Assembly (NCBI GenBank): GCA_902768325.1
Contig: CACXKY010000006.1
Location: forward strand, 1-43,344
Direction of reading: 5' to 3'
From: Fibrobacter succinogenes
GTDB lineage: Bacteria > Fibrobacterota > Fibrobacteria > Fibrobacterales > Fibrobacteraceae
DNA: 43,344 nt
Shown here: in pieces, positions 31,152 to 39,738 of the stretch
Position numbering within the stretch: the first letter of the stretch is position 1
Layout: each line of letters begins with the position of its first letter
Notes under the pieces: generated by a model
Told to the model about the DNA's origin: nothing
The model's input: the letters and a program-made list of their open reading frames with translations, nothing else
Databases searched by the model: none
Position numbers and translations under genes: made by a program

Positions 31152-33617
31152 CTATTTCGTATCCGTGCTACCGGCGTTCAACTTGATATCGGGCAGGTCA
31201 CGCACGTAGATGGCGAAACTCCATCCCGCCGCAGGGCCCGTCGGTGTCCATGTGAAATCAAGCTGCCAGCAATGCAACCTACGGTTAAACGTAAAGTTGT
31301 GTGTAACGAACTTTCCTTCGTTGTAATCATATCGAGTACTGTAGCTCACATCCCAGTTCACCGTCGGCTGGAACGTCGCTGAAATACCCGTCGAATGGCT
31401 GATGTTATCCTGGAACAAGTCCTTCGCCACACGCGTACTAGAGAACGTGTAACGGTAATCCAGGCCGAACGTCCACTTGAGCATTTCGTACTTGCCCATC
31501 TGCGAAGGCAAGCCGCCATTGAGCGTACCGCTCCAATGGAAGTTTCTCGAAAATTCGTAGCCGTAGTAAATAAGTTCGGGCATCTGCGCCTTCGTAGGCT
31601 CGTCGGTGAACTTGTGGTACACGCTATGCCTCGTATTCACCGTGAACAGGTAGTCCGGCAAAATCTGAAGGCCAAAGCTAGATACGATATCGGACCACTG
31701 CAACGAATCGGCCGCAAAGTTGTACGAAACGGAGTGGCGTGTCGTGAGCAGGCGGCGGTTGCCATACTGGTCTTCTACCGCCTTCGAAGTATCGCCCTTG
31801 GTGGTATCGGGCTTATGGCCCACGACCTTCAGGTACTTGATATCAAAGTCGTTGTTCAAGCCGAAGCCCACGGTCTTCTGTTCAGTCTGGTACGGCGCCT
31901 GGCTCAGCAACGGGTGCGGAGCGAACTTCTTGACCGTATCGATTTCCGGGGCATACGTATAGGAGACGCTCGGCGACAGCACGTGGCGGGCTCCGGTAAA
32001 GCGCCCGATTTCCGGGACCCAGATACCGTAGAGTTTCGTATCGGCCGTGATGCTGTAATTGTGGTTGTACGCGTACTGACCGTATTCGTCGTGTTCGGGG
32101 TCCAGGCTCATGTAGCGTTTGCGGTACTTCGCAGAATCGTTCGGGTTAATCCAGCCTGTTCCAGTCCAATACCCGGTAAAGCTTGCACGCGGGGTCAAGT
32201 TGATTACGTTAAATACCGAGCCGGAATAATCGAGAGTATAGGTACCCGTGTAACCCACGTACTCCGCCGTCGTATCCTTATTGAGAGTCGTATCGGGCGC
32301 GCGTCGCGTATAGTAGTTGAAGCGGTTGTTGAAGCTATAGTTGAACCTTTCCAGGTAAGACTCGACAGAACCGTCCTCGGCAGCAACATCGTCCTCGTCG
32401 TATTCGAACGTGAACAGCGGGCCGCTCTGCCGGTACTGCACGTCCGGAATCTGGCGTTCCAGGTAGTCCGTCCGCAAGTTGTGGCTCTGGCTCGCCTTCA
32501 CCGTGAGGCTCTTGTTCGTCCCGAACTTCCCGGAATAGGCCAGGTTTGCATTCGCCTGTTGGTCAAGGATGGTTTCTGCGTCCAGGGCATTATCTTTACG
32601 CACGCTGCGGTCACTGACGAATGAACCCGAACCGCTCAACGTATGCTTACCATCGGGAGTGAGGTTCTGGTTGTGCGTGAAGCGGATATCGTAACCGCTG
32701 TTCGCCATATCGAATTCCTTCAGGTAACTCGTATAGCTCACGTTACCGTCCAAGACATAGCGCCTCTTGTAGCGGACCTCCCCCGTCAGCGTAGACCTTT
32801 CGAAACGCGCTTCCTCGCCTTCGATGATATCGCCCTTCATGGTGGCGTCCCAGTAATCGTTGGGGGCGTAATAGAAACCGAGGTTGCTGATATAGTACCC
32901 CTGTACCTGGTCACCACCGAATTTAGGCGTCAAGAGGCCCGACTTGCGGCCGCTCTTCAACGGAGCGACAATCATCGGGAGCACCGCCACCGGCACATCG
33001 GCAATGTTTAAAACCACGGGGCGCGCCGTTATCGTCTCTTTCGGCTTCACGACCATGCGGCGTCCATAAAAGTAGAAGTGCTGGTGCGTCGAATCGTTAC
33101 AGGTACTAAAATCGCCACGCGCAATCTGCAAACGCGTATCGGGCAGGCGGCGCACCTCCATCCCGTTCAACTGCTGGTTATCCTGGTAGGTCGTCGCGTA
33201 ATAGATTTCACCGATGCGGCTCTTCATATTGTACTTGAGGCGCATTCCCGAAAGCGAGGGGTTCTTCGTTTCGCGCAGCACCGGTTCGCCGCTCGCCATC
33301 AACACCTCGTTTTCCTGGTCGAACAAGATTGTATCGGCATCCAGCGTAGCCGTCCTGTACTTCAGCTGGGCCTCGTTGTTCAAGTTGAACGTCGACGTCT
33401 CGACATCGTATACCAGGTCGACCGCATGATATTCAATCGTATCCGTTCCCGTGGTATCGTTCATCCAGTCGACTTCGGTCGTGTCTTCTTCCACCTGTTC
33501 CCGCTCTTCGAGTTCAAAGCGGGTCATCTCCTCGCCATGAGCGGCAGGAGCGACGAGGACCGCCAGCAAAAACAGCAAAACGGCCCACAGAAACCTATGG
33601 GTTCTAGACAAAATCAC
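31152..33617 (-). CDS. lptD: LptD-like LPS assembly outer-membrane protein
   Basis: 821 residues. A signal peptide (FLWAVLLFLLAVLVAPAAHG) is followed by an OstA/LptA-like beta-jellyroll (about residues 45-190: YDVETSTFNLNNEAQLKY, LFDQENEVLMASGEPVLRE, SGMRLKYNMKSRIGEI). A large barrel rich in alternating aromatic/polar strands follows; PMIVAPLKSGRKSGLLTPKFG is a characteristic LptD block. The chain has very few cysteines, so the disulfide scheme of E. coli LptD is not expected. The start is GTG at 33617; the upstream TATTTT box is ten bases away. It begins the lptD-maf-rodZ-hisB operon. Confidence 0.9.
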   Translation of the reverse strand: MILSRTHRFLWAVLLFLLAVLVAPAAHGEEMTRFELEEREQVEEDTTEVDWMNDTTGTDTIEYHAVDLVYDVETSTFNLNNEAQLKYRTATLDADTILFDQENEVLMASGEPVLRETKNPSLSGMRLKYNMKSRIGEIYYATTYQDNQQLNGMEVRRLPDTRLQIARGDFSTCNDSTHQHFYFYGRRMVVKPKETITARPVVLNIADVPVAVLPMIVAPLKSGRKSGLLTPKFGGDQVQGYYISNLGFYYAPNDYWDATMKGDIIEGEEARFERSTLTGEVRYKRRYVLDGNVSYTSYLKEFDMANSGYDIRFTHNQNLTPDGKHTLSGSGSFVSDRSVRKDNALDAETILDQQANANLAYSGKFGTNKSLTVKASQSHNLRTDYLERQIPDVQYRQSGPLFTFEYDEDDVAAEDGSVESYLERFNYSFNNRFNYYTRRAPDTTLNKDTTAEYVGYTGTYTLDYSGSVFNVINLTPRASFTGYWTGTGWINPNDSAKYRKRYMSLDPEHDEYGQYAYNHNYSITADTKLYGIWVPEIGRFTGARHVLSPSVSYTYAPEIDTVKKFAPHPLLSQAPYQTEQKTVGFGLNNDFDIKYLKVVGHKPDTTKGDTSKAVEDQYGNRRLLTTRHSVSYNFAADSLQWSDIVSSFGLQILPDYLFTVNTRHSVYHKFTDEPTKAQMPELIYYGYEFSRNFHWSGTLNGGLPSQMGKYEMLKWTFGLDYRYTFSSTRVAKDLFQDNISHSTGISATFQPTVNWDVSYSTRYDYNEGKFVTHNFTFNRRLHCWQLDFTWTPTGPAAGWSFAIYVRDLPDIKLNAGSTDTK

Positions 33618-33633
33618 GTTGGGCGGTAAAATA

Positions 33634-33663
33634 GAAAAATCCCCCGACCGAAGTCGAGGGATT
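33634..33663 (-). terminator. Rho-independent terminator of the PDZ/sorting-domain gene
   Basis: On the minus strand, an 11-bp stem (one mismatch) AATCCCTCGAC/GTCGGGGGATT with TTCG loop, then TTTC. The T-run is followed directly by the TATTTT box upstream of lptD. Confidence 0.88.
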
Positions 33664-33680
33664 CAAAAAGATTTATGCGT

Positions 33681-34493
33681 TTATTTCAATATTGCGAACT
33701 TACCGCTCACCGAGCCTTCATGATCGATGCTCACCATGTAGCGGCCACTCGGGATAGAGCTTGCATCCCACGCGATCGAGTTGATGCCGGTGCTAGCCCT
33801 TTCGTTCACCAGCTTGGCAATCTGTTCGCCGTCGGCGTTCATGATGGTCACGATTGTCTTGCCCGGAGTCTTGACGCTGTAGCTCACAGCCGTACGGGTA
33901 AAGCCGCGGAGCTGGATACCGGCATTACGAACAACGTTTTCCGTCTTGGCCTTGGGAGCGAACTCGTTCACCTTCTCCACGTAAATGCCGTTGAAGTTCG
34001 CAGAAGCGACGTTCGCTTCATCCTTCACGAGGTTTCCGCGGTTCAACACAGCCACCAGCTGCTTGTCGTCCACCTTTGCACTGGCAAAAGTTTCGAGTTC
34101 ATGGACGTTCACTTCGGCCTTTTCGCCATACCATGCCGAAACAGCCTTGCTGTCCAGGTCCTTCACGGTAATCTGGGCACGGCGAATCGTCGCGGTATAG
34201 GTTTCGCCTTCGCTAACGAAGGTGATTTCGAGCGGTTTGTTCACCTGGCCGCGAAGCATGGCCTTGGAAGCTTCGATATCGTTACCCTTGAGGCTCACAC
34301 CATCAACAGCGGTAATCACGTCGCCCGCCTGGAGTTTCGTTTCTGCTGCCGGGGTGCCCGGAATCACTTCGGCCACCTTGACGCCTTCACGTACCTGGTA
34401 AATCGTAATGCCTACACCGCCGAAAGATTCATCGGCCATAAGGGGAGCGGCAAGCATCGCCGCCACAAGAGAAGCCTTCACAAAATTCTTCAT
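33681..34493 (-). CDS. Exported PDZ protein with type IX-like C-terminal sorting domain
   Basis: 270 residues. Signal peptide MKNFVKASLVAAMLAAPLMA, then a PDZ domain (residues about 25-105: GITIYQVREGVKVAEVIPGTPA, LQAGDVITAVDGVSLKG). A linker of unknown fold follows. The last 75 residues (VSYSVKTPGKTIVTIMNADG, GINSIAWDASSIPSGRYMVSI, ending GKFAILK) match the type A sorting domain of the type IX secretion system. This implies secretion across the outer membrane and possible surface attachment. AAGGAG precedes ATG by nine bases. Partner substrates for the PDZ domain are unknown. Confidence 0.85.
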   Translation of the reverse strand: MKNFVKASLVAAMLAAPLMADESFGGVGITIYQVREGVKVAEVIPGTPAAETKLQAGDVITAVDGVSLKGNDIEASKAMLRGQVNKPLEITFVSEGETYTATIRRAQITVKDLDSKAVSAWYGEKAEVNVHELETFASAKVDDKQLVAVLNRGNLVKDEANVASANFNGIYVEKVNEFAPKAKTENVVRNAGIQLRGFTRTAVSYSVKTPGKTIVTIMNADGEQIAKLVNERASTGINSIAWDASSIPSGRYMVSIDHEGSVSGKFAILK

Positions 34494-34532
34494 AAGAACT
34501 CCTTATAAATCAATCCGTATAAAATATATAAT

Positions 34533-34561
34533 AAAAAATGCCGGATAGACCGGCATTTTTT
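34533..34561 (-). terminator. Hairpin terminator between the 34585 gene and the PDZ gene
   Basis: Stem TGCCGG/CCGGCA with A/T flanks extending the pairing (AAAAAATGCCGG against CCGGCATTTTTT), so it can work in both directions. On the minus strand it ends the 34585-35700 gene, and its T-tract runs into the AT-rich promoter of the PDZ gene. Confidence 0.9.
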
Positions 34562-34584
34562 GGCTTTTTTTTTGCAATTTTACA

Positions 34585-35700
34585 TCATTCCGTCATAACG
34601 CCTTCGTCATCTTCGCCATCGTCATAATCCTCGATGGTCTTGTCCCCAGGGACAATGATGAGCCCAAGCGTCACGGGTTCACCCTTCATGTTCAGGTAGG
34701 CTTCCAGGTAGAGCTTGGTCGAAAGGCGCAGCAGGCGCAAATCCAGCATGGTACCGCCCTTGTGGATGCTTTTCGGGTTCCTGTTGAAGAAAAGGAACTT
34801 CTTGTTGATGTACTCGAAACGGTCCTGGTCGTAATTGATCTGCCATTCGGAATTGCCGTCGTTTTCTTGACGGTAAAGGCAACGGTCGTTGTCGATATCG
34901 CATTCAAAACTCGCGCTTTCCTGATAGCGCTTATTCCATTCGCGGCTGAAGGCGCAGCTCTGAACGCGCTTCCCGCCGTTCCTCTGCTTGTTCAGCTGGT
35001 CGTTAATCACGACATAATCCATCTTCTGGTTCTTGACCTGGTTGTAGACGTTCATCAAGATGATGTAAGCCTCGATGTTCTTGGGGCACTTGCCGTCCAG
35101 CTCCACCTCTTCGTGGGCCTTCAGGAGCGTCTGCTGCATGTCAAGGTCGATGGCATCCGGAATCTCGCTTTCCTTGATTTTGTCAAGGACCTTCTTCGGC
35201 GGCACGACAATGACCTTGTCGCCCTTCTTGACCGCATAGCCGAGTTCGTCACGCACGTAGTCCAAGCACTGCTGCACGTGGATATGCACCGTATTGGAAC
35301 CGCCCGAAACAAAGTCCACGCCAATGCGCACGTTCCATTCGCCCGCGCTGTTCCCGGAATTCTTGATGATTTCGCAATAGGGTTCCTCGCGGATACCGTC
35401 GATAAAGACGACCTTCGCATTGAGCTTGGTCACCAGGGAACCTTCCTTGTCAAGCGCTCCGCCCAGGCTCCAGAAGTTCGGGTTCAGGCGCAAGACCTCG
35501 GCAAAAGCCTTGTCACCGTCGAGCGCCGGGAGCAGGGAGTCGTTACGGGCATTCTTTTCCTTGAGGAGTTCGGAATACTCCGTCGTCACGTTCATATTGC
35601 TAAAACCGTTACGCGCCGACACGGGAATGCCGGGAGCGGCCAGGGACACTCCGGCAAAGGAAATACAGAAAAAAGCAAAAACGAGAGCAGAAAACTTCAT
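34585..35700 (-). CDS. Exported protein of unknown function
   Basis: 371 residues. Signal peptide MKFSALVFAFFCISFAGVSLAA. The mature part begins with a segment that looks alpha/beta (FWSLGGALDKEGSLVTKL, VVFIDGIREEPYCEII) and a lysine-rich VKKGDKVIVVPPKKVLDKIKE stretch. Six to eight cysteines occur (CPKNIEAY, QSCAFSREW, SFECDIDNDRCLY), so disulfides are likely. The tail is acidic (DYDDGEDDEGVMTE). I do not recognise a family. The ATG at 35700 is chosen because it opens the signal peptide. It may be co-transcribed with the HAD gene 25 bases upstream. Confidence 0.75.
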   Translation of the reverse strand: MKFSALVFAFFCISFAGVSLAAPGIPVSARNGFSNMNVTTEYSELLKEKNARNDSLLPALDGDKAFAEVLRLNPNFWSLGGALDKEGSLVTKLNAKVVFIDGIREEPYCEIIKNSGNSAGEWNVRIGVDFVSGGSNTVHIHVQQCLDYVRDELGYAVKKGDKVIVVPPKKVLDKIKESEIPDAIDLDMQQTLLKAHEEVELDGKCPKNIEAYIILMNVYNQVKNQKMDYVVINDQLNKQRNGGKRVQSCAFSREWNKRYQESASFECDIDNDRCLYRQENDGNSEWQINYDQDRFEYINKKFLFFNRNPKSIHKGGTMLDLRLLRLSTKLYLEAYLNMKGEPVTLGLIIVPGDKTIEDYDDGEDDEGVMTE

Positions 35701-35725
35701 ACAGGGATAAAATACAAAAAAGGCG

Positions 35726-36394
35726 TCACGCTTTGCCAACCAAGTCCAATTCGGGAAGGTTCATCAGGTGCGGAATTCTGAAATCGACCCAGTCGGGGGC
35801 TTCCACATCGGGATTCACCAGGACCGTCGTCCAACCGCGGCGGTGAGCGGGTTCCAGGTTGCGCAGCGAATCTTCCAGCAGCACGATTTCACGCGGGTCC
35901 GCCGGCATGGCAAGTCCCATCGCGGGCAACTTCTGCGTAAGCCACGCCTCCATCTTCTCGTAGGCGCTATCATGCGGTTTCCCAATCCAGTCGAGCAGCT
36001 TCAGGTCGAACACGCCGTCAATCGCAGGCGCGATTCCCATGTGGGCCATGCCCGCCTCGCTCCAGTCATGTCGCCCGTTGGTAAACACAAAGCGCGGGCC
36101 CTCCAGGCTCTGCAACAGCGCCAGCTTCTCGGGCGCCTTCTTCGGATAGGTCAGGAATTCCGGCTCGTGGATAAAGTCAAAGAAATCGTCGGGATCCGTG
36201 CCGTTCATCGCCATAAGCCCGGCAAGCGTCGTCCCGAAACGCTCCAGATAATCGGTGCGGATCTTGTGCGCCGATTCAAAATCGCCACCGACAGTCTTCT
36301 GCACGAACATCGAAATGCGGTGGTCCAGAGAATTGATAACGTACCGTTCTTCGGTACCGTACAGCGTCAAGTCGTAGTCGAAAAGCCAGACCAT
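35726..36394 (-). CDS. HAD-superfamily phosphatase, pyrimidine-5'-nucleotidase-like
   Basis: About 222 residues. HAD motif I is WLFDYDLTLYG. Motif II lies in RFVFTNGRHDWSEA. The motif III Lys is in KPHDSAYEKM, and motif IV is IVLLEDSLRNLEPAHRRGW. The DYDLTLY start and helical cap are typical of SDT1/pyrimidine-5'-nucleotidase relatives. The ATG overlaps the dGTPase stop as TGATG, so the two are translated together. A role with dGTPase in nucleotide turnover is plausible, but the substrate is not shown. Confidence 0.88.
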   Translation of the reverse strand: MVWLFDYDLTLYGTEERYVINSLDHRISMFVQKTVGGDFESAHKIRTDYLERFGTTLAGLMAMNGTDPDDFFDFIHEPEFLTYPKKAPEKLALLQSLEGPRFVFTNGRHDWSEAGMAHMGIAPAIDGVFDLKLLDWIGKPHDSAYEKMEAWLTQKLPAMGLAMPADPREIVLLEDSLRNLEPAHRRGWTTVLVNPDVEAPDWVDFRIPHLMNLPELDLVGKA

Positions 36395-37701
36395 CAAACG
36401 CCCATCGCGAGACCGCCAATCTGGCGGGCCAGATAGGTCGCATAGTTGTCCGTCATGCCGCTCACAAAATCAAGCACCTGGTGGTACGCCTCGGCGGCAG
36501 AAACGCTCTGTCCGATTTTCGCCTGGCCAATCAAGCGCACAATGCGGTCGGCGCGGTAAGAATTCTTGCCATTCAAACGGTAATCGTACACGCCGTTGAT
36601 AAACGCGTCGAGCACGGTGGCAAGCGTCGTGTAGCTACCGACTTCCAGTTCCGTCTTGCGGCGGTCCGGATAAATACGTTCCACGCCCAAGCGCTTCGCA
36701 ATGCGGATACCCCACATCACGTCGGACTTGGAGAGGTCAATCAAGTGCTTCGTGAGCTTACCCTGCATAATCTCTTCGTAGTGGTTCACGAACACGACCG
36801 CCACGTCGTCAATCAGGTTCTGGATGGCCTTGCCGCGGATACTGCTTAAGAAGTCGCGGAAGTTGCGGCCGTTCTCCTCGTATTCCTTGTCGATGTTCAC
36901 TTCGGGGCCGCAAAGGTAGATGAACATGTCACGCACGTCGGCAAACGAAAGGATGCCGAGCTCGATGGCATCTTCCACATCGAGGATCGAATAACAGATA
37001 TCGTCAGCCGCTTCCATCAAGTAAACGAGCGGGTGGCGCACCCACTTGCCGTTATCGATTTGCGGGAGTCCGAGCGTCTCGGCGGTAATACCGTAAAGGT
37101 CCGCTTCGGTTGCGAACAGGCTTGTCGGACAGCCGTACTTGGCGATTTGCGGGTACTTGATCATCGAACCGATGGTGGCGTAAGTCAAGCGCATTCCGCC
37201 ATCCAAAAAATGGTATTCCAGCTTGCTCAAGATGCGATGACCTTGGGCGTTGCCGTCAAAATTTTCGAAGTCCGCGATTTCCTTTTCGCTCAGGTCGCGG
37301 AGCGGAGCGCTGCTGCGGTTCTTGCGGAACCATTCGCGGATAGCCGCCTCCCCCGCGTGTCCGAACGGCGGGTTACCGATATCGTGGGCAAGGCAAGCGG
37401 ACTGCACGATAGTGCCGAACTGGTATTCGTTGATGTACTTCGGCAAATACTTCTTTATCAAGTGGAAAACTGTAATCGCCAGGCTGCGGCCCACGCTCGA
37501 GACTTCGATGCTATGCGTGAGACGGCTGTGGACATGGTCGTTTACCGAGAAAGGATGCACCTGAGTCTTGCGGCCCAGGCGGCGGAAAGCCGTAGAAAAA
37601 GCAATGCGGTCGTAATCGCGATGGTATTCGGAGCGGTTCGGATCGCGATCGGCAGGGTGGCCATATCGCGTCGCCGACAAAAGAGTTTCCCAATTGAGCA
37701 T
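36394..37701 (-). CDS. dgt: Deoxyguanosinetriphosphate triphosphohydrolase-like HD protein
   Basis: 435 residues. HD-domain dNTPase: R-T-QVHPF near the N terminus (RRLGRKTQVHPFSVNDHVHSR as two overlapping blocks), THSIEVSSVGR, CLAHDIGNPPFGHAGE (HD), and EAADDICYSILDVEDA supplying the last metal Asp. It splits dNTP to nucleoside and triphosphate; dGTP preference cannot be told from sequence. I chose the ATG at 37701, which gives the normal Dgt N terminus; longer starts would cross the divergent promoter and the RluA gene. TATATT lies six bases before ATG. Confidence 0.93.
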   Translation of the reverse strand: MLNWETLLSATRYGHPADRDPNRSEYHRDYDRIAFSTAFRRLGRKTQVHPFSVNDHVHSRLTHSIEVSSVGRSLAITVFHLIKKYLPKYINEYQFGTIVQSACLAHDIGNPPFGHAGEAAIREWFRKNRSSAPLRDLSEKEIADFENFDGNAQGHRILSKLEYHFLDGGMRLTYATIGSMIKYPQIAKYGCPTSLFATEADLYGITAETLGLPQIDNGKWVRHPLVYLMEAADDICYSILDVEDAIELGILSFADVRDMFIYLCGPEVNIDKEYEENGRNFRDFLSSIRGKAIQNLIDDVAVVFVNHYEEIMQGKLTKHLIDLSKSDVMWGIRIAKRLGVERIYPDRRKTELEVGSYTTLATVLDAFINGVYDYRLNGKNSYRADRIVRLIGQAKIGQSVSAAEAYHQVLDFVSGMTDNYATYLARQIGGLAMGV

Positions 37702-37707
37702 GCGGTA

Positions 37708-37713
37708 AATATA
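37708..37713 (-). promoter_or_regulatory. -10-like TATATT box, 6 nt before dgt
   Basis: TATATT-TACCGC-ATG on the minus strand, inside the 33-base divergent gap shared with the RluA-type gene. No Shine-Dalgarno. Confidence 0.55.
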
Positions 37714-37721
37714 AAAATATC

Positions 37722-37727
37722 TATCTT
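37722..37727 (+). promoter_or_regulatory. -10-like TATCTT box, 7 nt before the RluA-type gene
   Basis: TATCTT-TTCCCGC-ATG. It mirrors the dgt box across an AT-rich centre; the two promoters are about eight bases apart, so they probably compete. Confidence 0.5.
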
Positions 37728-37734
37728 TTCCCGC

Positions 37735-38892
37735 ATGATTACACGCGTTATCGACAGAAACTTCGCCAACATGCGCCTGGACCGGTTCCTCCGCAAGGCG
37801 TTTCCCGACGAGTCCTTGTCGGTGTTCTTCGCCATCATCCGCAAGAAAAAAGTACGCGTGAACGGAGTCGTCGGCAAGGCGAACCAGATGCTTGCCGAAG
37901 GCGACACCGTCTGCATTTACGAGAACCTGAAGAGTGTAGAAGCTGATAGCAAAAAAGGGGAAAGCCTTCCCCTCGCTCCTGCCACGGCATCCGCTACCCC
38001 TTCTAGCGGGGCCACACACCAATGGTGCCATGCCCACGTAAGCGCTGAAGCGCTAAGTGGTCAAAGGCCGCAACGCCCCGAATACAGCAGTCCCAAACAG
38101 TCCGGCTTTGCGAAAAACAAGTCGACATGGGGCAAGGCAAAATCCTCTGCCGAAAAAAATTCCAGCTGGGGCGCCAAGGAACTCGATATTGTCGTCCAGA
38201 CCGAAGATTACGTCGTCATCAACAAGCCCTCGGGACTCGCAAGCCAGCCGGGCTCGGGAACGCGTCCCGGCGAAAGCCTCGTGGAATACCTCTGGGAATG
38301 GGGCAAGCGCGAAGGGCTGGATTTCAAGCCCACCATCGCCCACCGCCTCGACCAGGATACTTCCGGCATGATCATCGCCGCCCTCCATGGCGACACGCTC
38401 CGCGACTTCACGCGCATGATCCGCGAACACCGGATAGACAAGTTCTATTTCGCCCTCGTCAAAGGGAACCTCGACCGCGACAAAGGGACCATCAGCGAAT
38501 CGCTTACCCGCACGGATTCCCCGAAAGGCAGCAAGATGAAGGTCGGCGAATCCGGAAAAGACGCCCAGGAAGCCATCACCCACTACCGCGTCAAGCAGCA
38601 CTACGAAGGCTACGACCTCGTAAAAATCAAGCTCGAGACGGGCCGCATGCACCAGATTCGCGCCCACTTTGCAAGCATCGGGCATCCGCTGCTAGGCGAC
38701 ACCCGCTACGGCGATTTCGCGCTGAACCGCGAAGTGAAGAAGGAATTCGGCCTGAACAGGCTCTTTTTGCACAGTTGCCGCCTGGAATTCGTATGGAACG
38801 GCGACCGCAAGGTGCTCGACTGCCCGCTCCCCAAGGAACTGCAAGCCATCATCAAGCAGCTGAAACCGCTGCCATACCACAGGAACAAGTAG
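37735..38892 (+). CDS. RluA-family pseudouridine synthase with S4 domain and extended linker
   Basis: 385 residues. The N-terminal S4 RNA-binding domain (RLDRFLRKAFPDES, IRKKKVRVNGVV) is followed by an unusually long low-complexity linker (about residues 67-140) and then the catalytic domain. Motif I is VVINKPSGLASQPG, motif II is AHRLDQDTSGMIIAA with catalytic Asp about residue 206, and motif III is LETGRMHQIRAHFASIGHPLLGDTRYG. Likely RluC/RluD-like modification of 23S rRNA; the exact site is unknown. The linker DNA (37990-38060) is built of small palindromes and looks inserted. Confidence 0.9.
   Translation: MITRVIDRNFANMRLDRFLRKAFPDESLSVFFAIIRKKKVRVNGVVGKANQMLAEGDTVCIYENLKSVEADSKKGESLPLAPATASATPSSGATHQWCHAHVSAEALSGQRPQRPEYSSPKQSGFAKNKSTWGKAKSSAEKNSSWGAKELDIVVQTEDYVVINKPSGLASQPGSGTRPGESLVEYLWEWGKREGLDFKPTIAHRLDQDTSGMIIAALHGDTLRDFTRMIREHRIDKFYFALVKGNLDRDKGTISESLTRTDSPKGSKMKVGESGKDAQEAITHYRVKQHYEGYDLVKIKLETGRMHQIRAHFASIGHPLLGDTRYGDFALNREVKKEFGLNRLFLHSCRLEFVWNGDRKVLDCPLPKELQAIIKQLKPLPYHRNK
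37991..38060. repeat. Run of small palindromes inside the RluA-type linker
   Basis: CCGCTA-7-TAGCGG (37991-38009), CACC-aat-GGTG (38017-38027), and CCAC-gta-AGCGCT-ga-AGCGCT-aa-GTGG (38034-38060). All stay in frame and code for a Ser/Gly/Ala/His-rich linker. They resemble the intergenic mini-hairpins at 28936-28977, of which one has the same GGTG/CACC stem. Confidence 0.7.
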
Positions 38893-38899
38893 GGATTCC

Positions 38900-39673
38900 A
38901 TGATGAGCAATTCCAAAATCATGACCTTGGCACGCAAAGCACTTAAGGGCTTTTGGCTCAAATCCATCGGCATGACCATCTTCGGAGGCTTCATTTCCTG
39001 GGCCATAATCTTCGGCTTCAGCCTCATAAGCATCCTTTTCCTGGAAACGGGAACAGGCGCCCCCCGGAACTACCTTGTCAGTTTCGTTTTCGAGATGATC
39101 GAAACAATCCTGATAGAAATTCTGGCCATCGGTTTTTACGCCTACCTATACGAAATCTACAAGCACCGGAAATCCAGCTTCCGCAAATTATTTGTCGGTT
39201 TTGAAAACTTTTCCAGGAATGCGGTCATCCTGATTATCGTCGCCCTCATAAAAGGCTTCTTCTCGTCCATTGCGGACGGGTTCATGGAATATTTTTCCCA
39301 CAGGGCCCCGTTCGAAGGGAACCTCTTTTTCTACATCCTCCTTGTAGCCATCGTCGTCGTATTCCTCTGCTACGTCGGCTACAAGCTGCTCCCCACCTGG
39401 GTCGGCCTGATGCTCAAGATGTCTATGGATGATTCCACCTATCCAACAGATCTAATCCGGCAGACCTTCAGCGAGGTCTACGGCTACAACTTCAAGTTTT
39501 TCTGCCTATACCTCCGCTTCATCGGCTGGGGCATCTTGGGGTGCTTAACGCTCGGAATCGGATTCCTCTGGATTATCCCCTATATGACCGCCAGCAGCGT
39601 CATTTTCTTCGACACCGTCTTCAATCCCGAAAATTATGCGGTACCGGAAGATCCAGAACAAATATCTATATAA
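38900..39673 (+). CDS. DUF975-like integral membrane protein
   Basis: 257 residues, about six hydrophobic segments. The N terminus LARKALKGFWLKSIG and the C-terminal FIGWGILGCLTLGIGFLWIIPY match the DUF975 type (ALKGNW start and IGWxLLGxLTxGIGxLWLxPY end). The function of that family is unknown. Two ATGs are in tandem (38900 and 38903); AGGGA is 4 and 7 bases upstream respectively, so the second may be used. It follows the RluA-type gene by 7 bases and is probably co-transcribed. Confidence 0.82.
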   Translation: MMSNSKIMTLARKALKGFWLKSIGMTIFGGFISWAIIFGFSLISILFLETGTGAPRNYLVSFVFEMIETILIEILAIGFYAYLYEIYKHRKSSFRKLFVGFENFSRNAVILIIVALIKGFFSSIADGFMEYFSHRAPFEGNLFFYILLVAIVVVFLCYVGYKLLPTWVGLMLKMSMDDSTYPTDLIRQTFSEVYGYNFKFFCLYLRFIGWGILGCLTLGIGFLWIIPYMTASSVIFFDTVFNPENYAVPEDPEQISI

Positions 39674-39738
39674 ACTTTTTCTCGACAAAAACATTTTTCT
39701 ACAATCTTACTACGTTTGTAGCAAAAAGAAGAGAAAAA

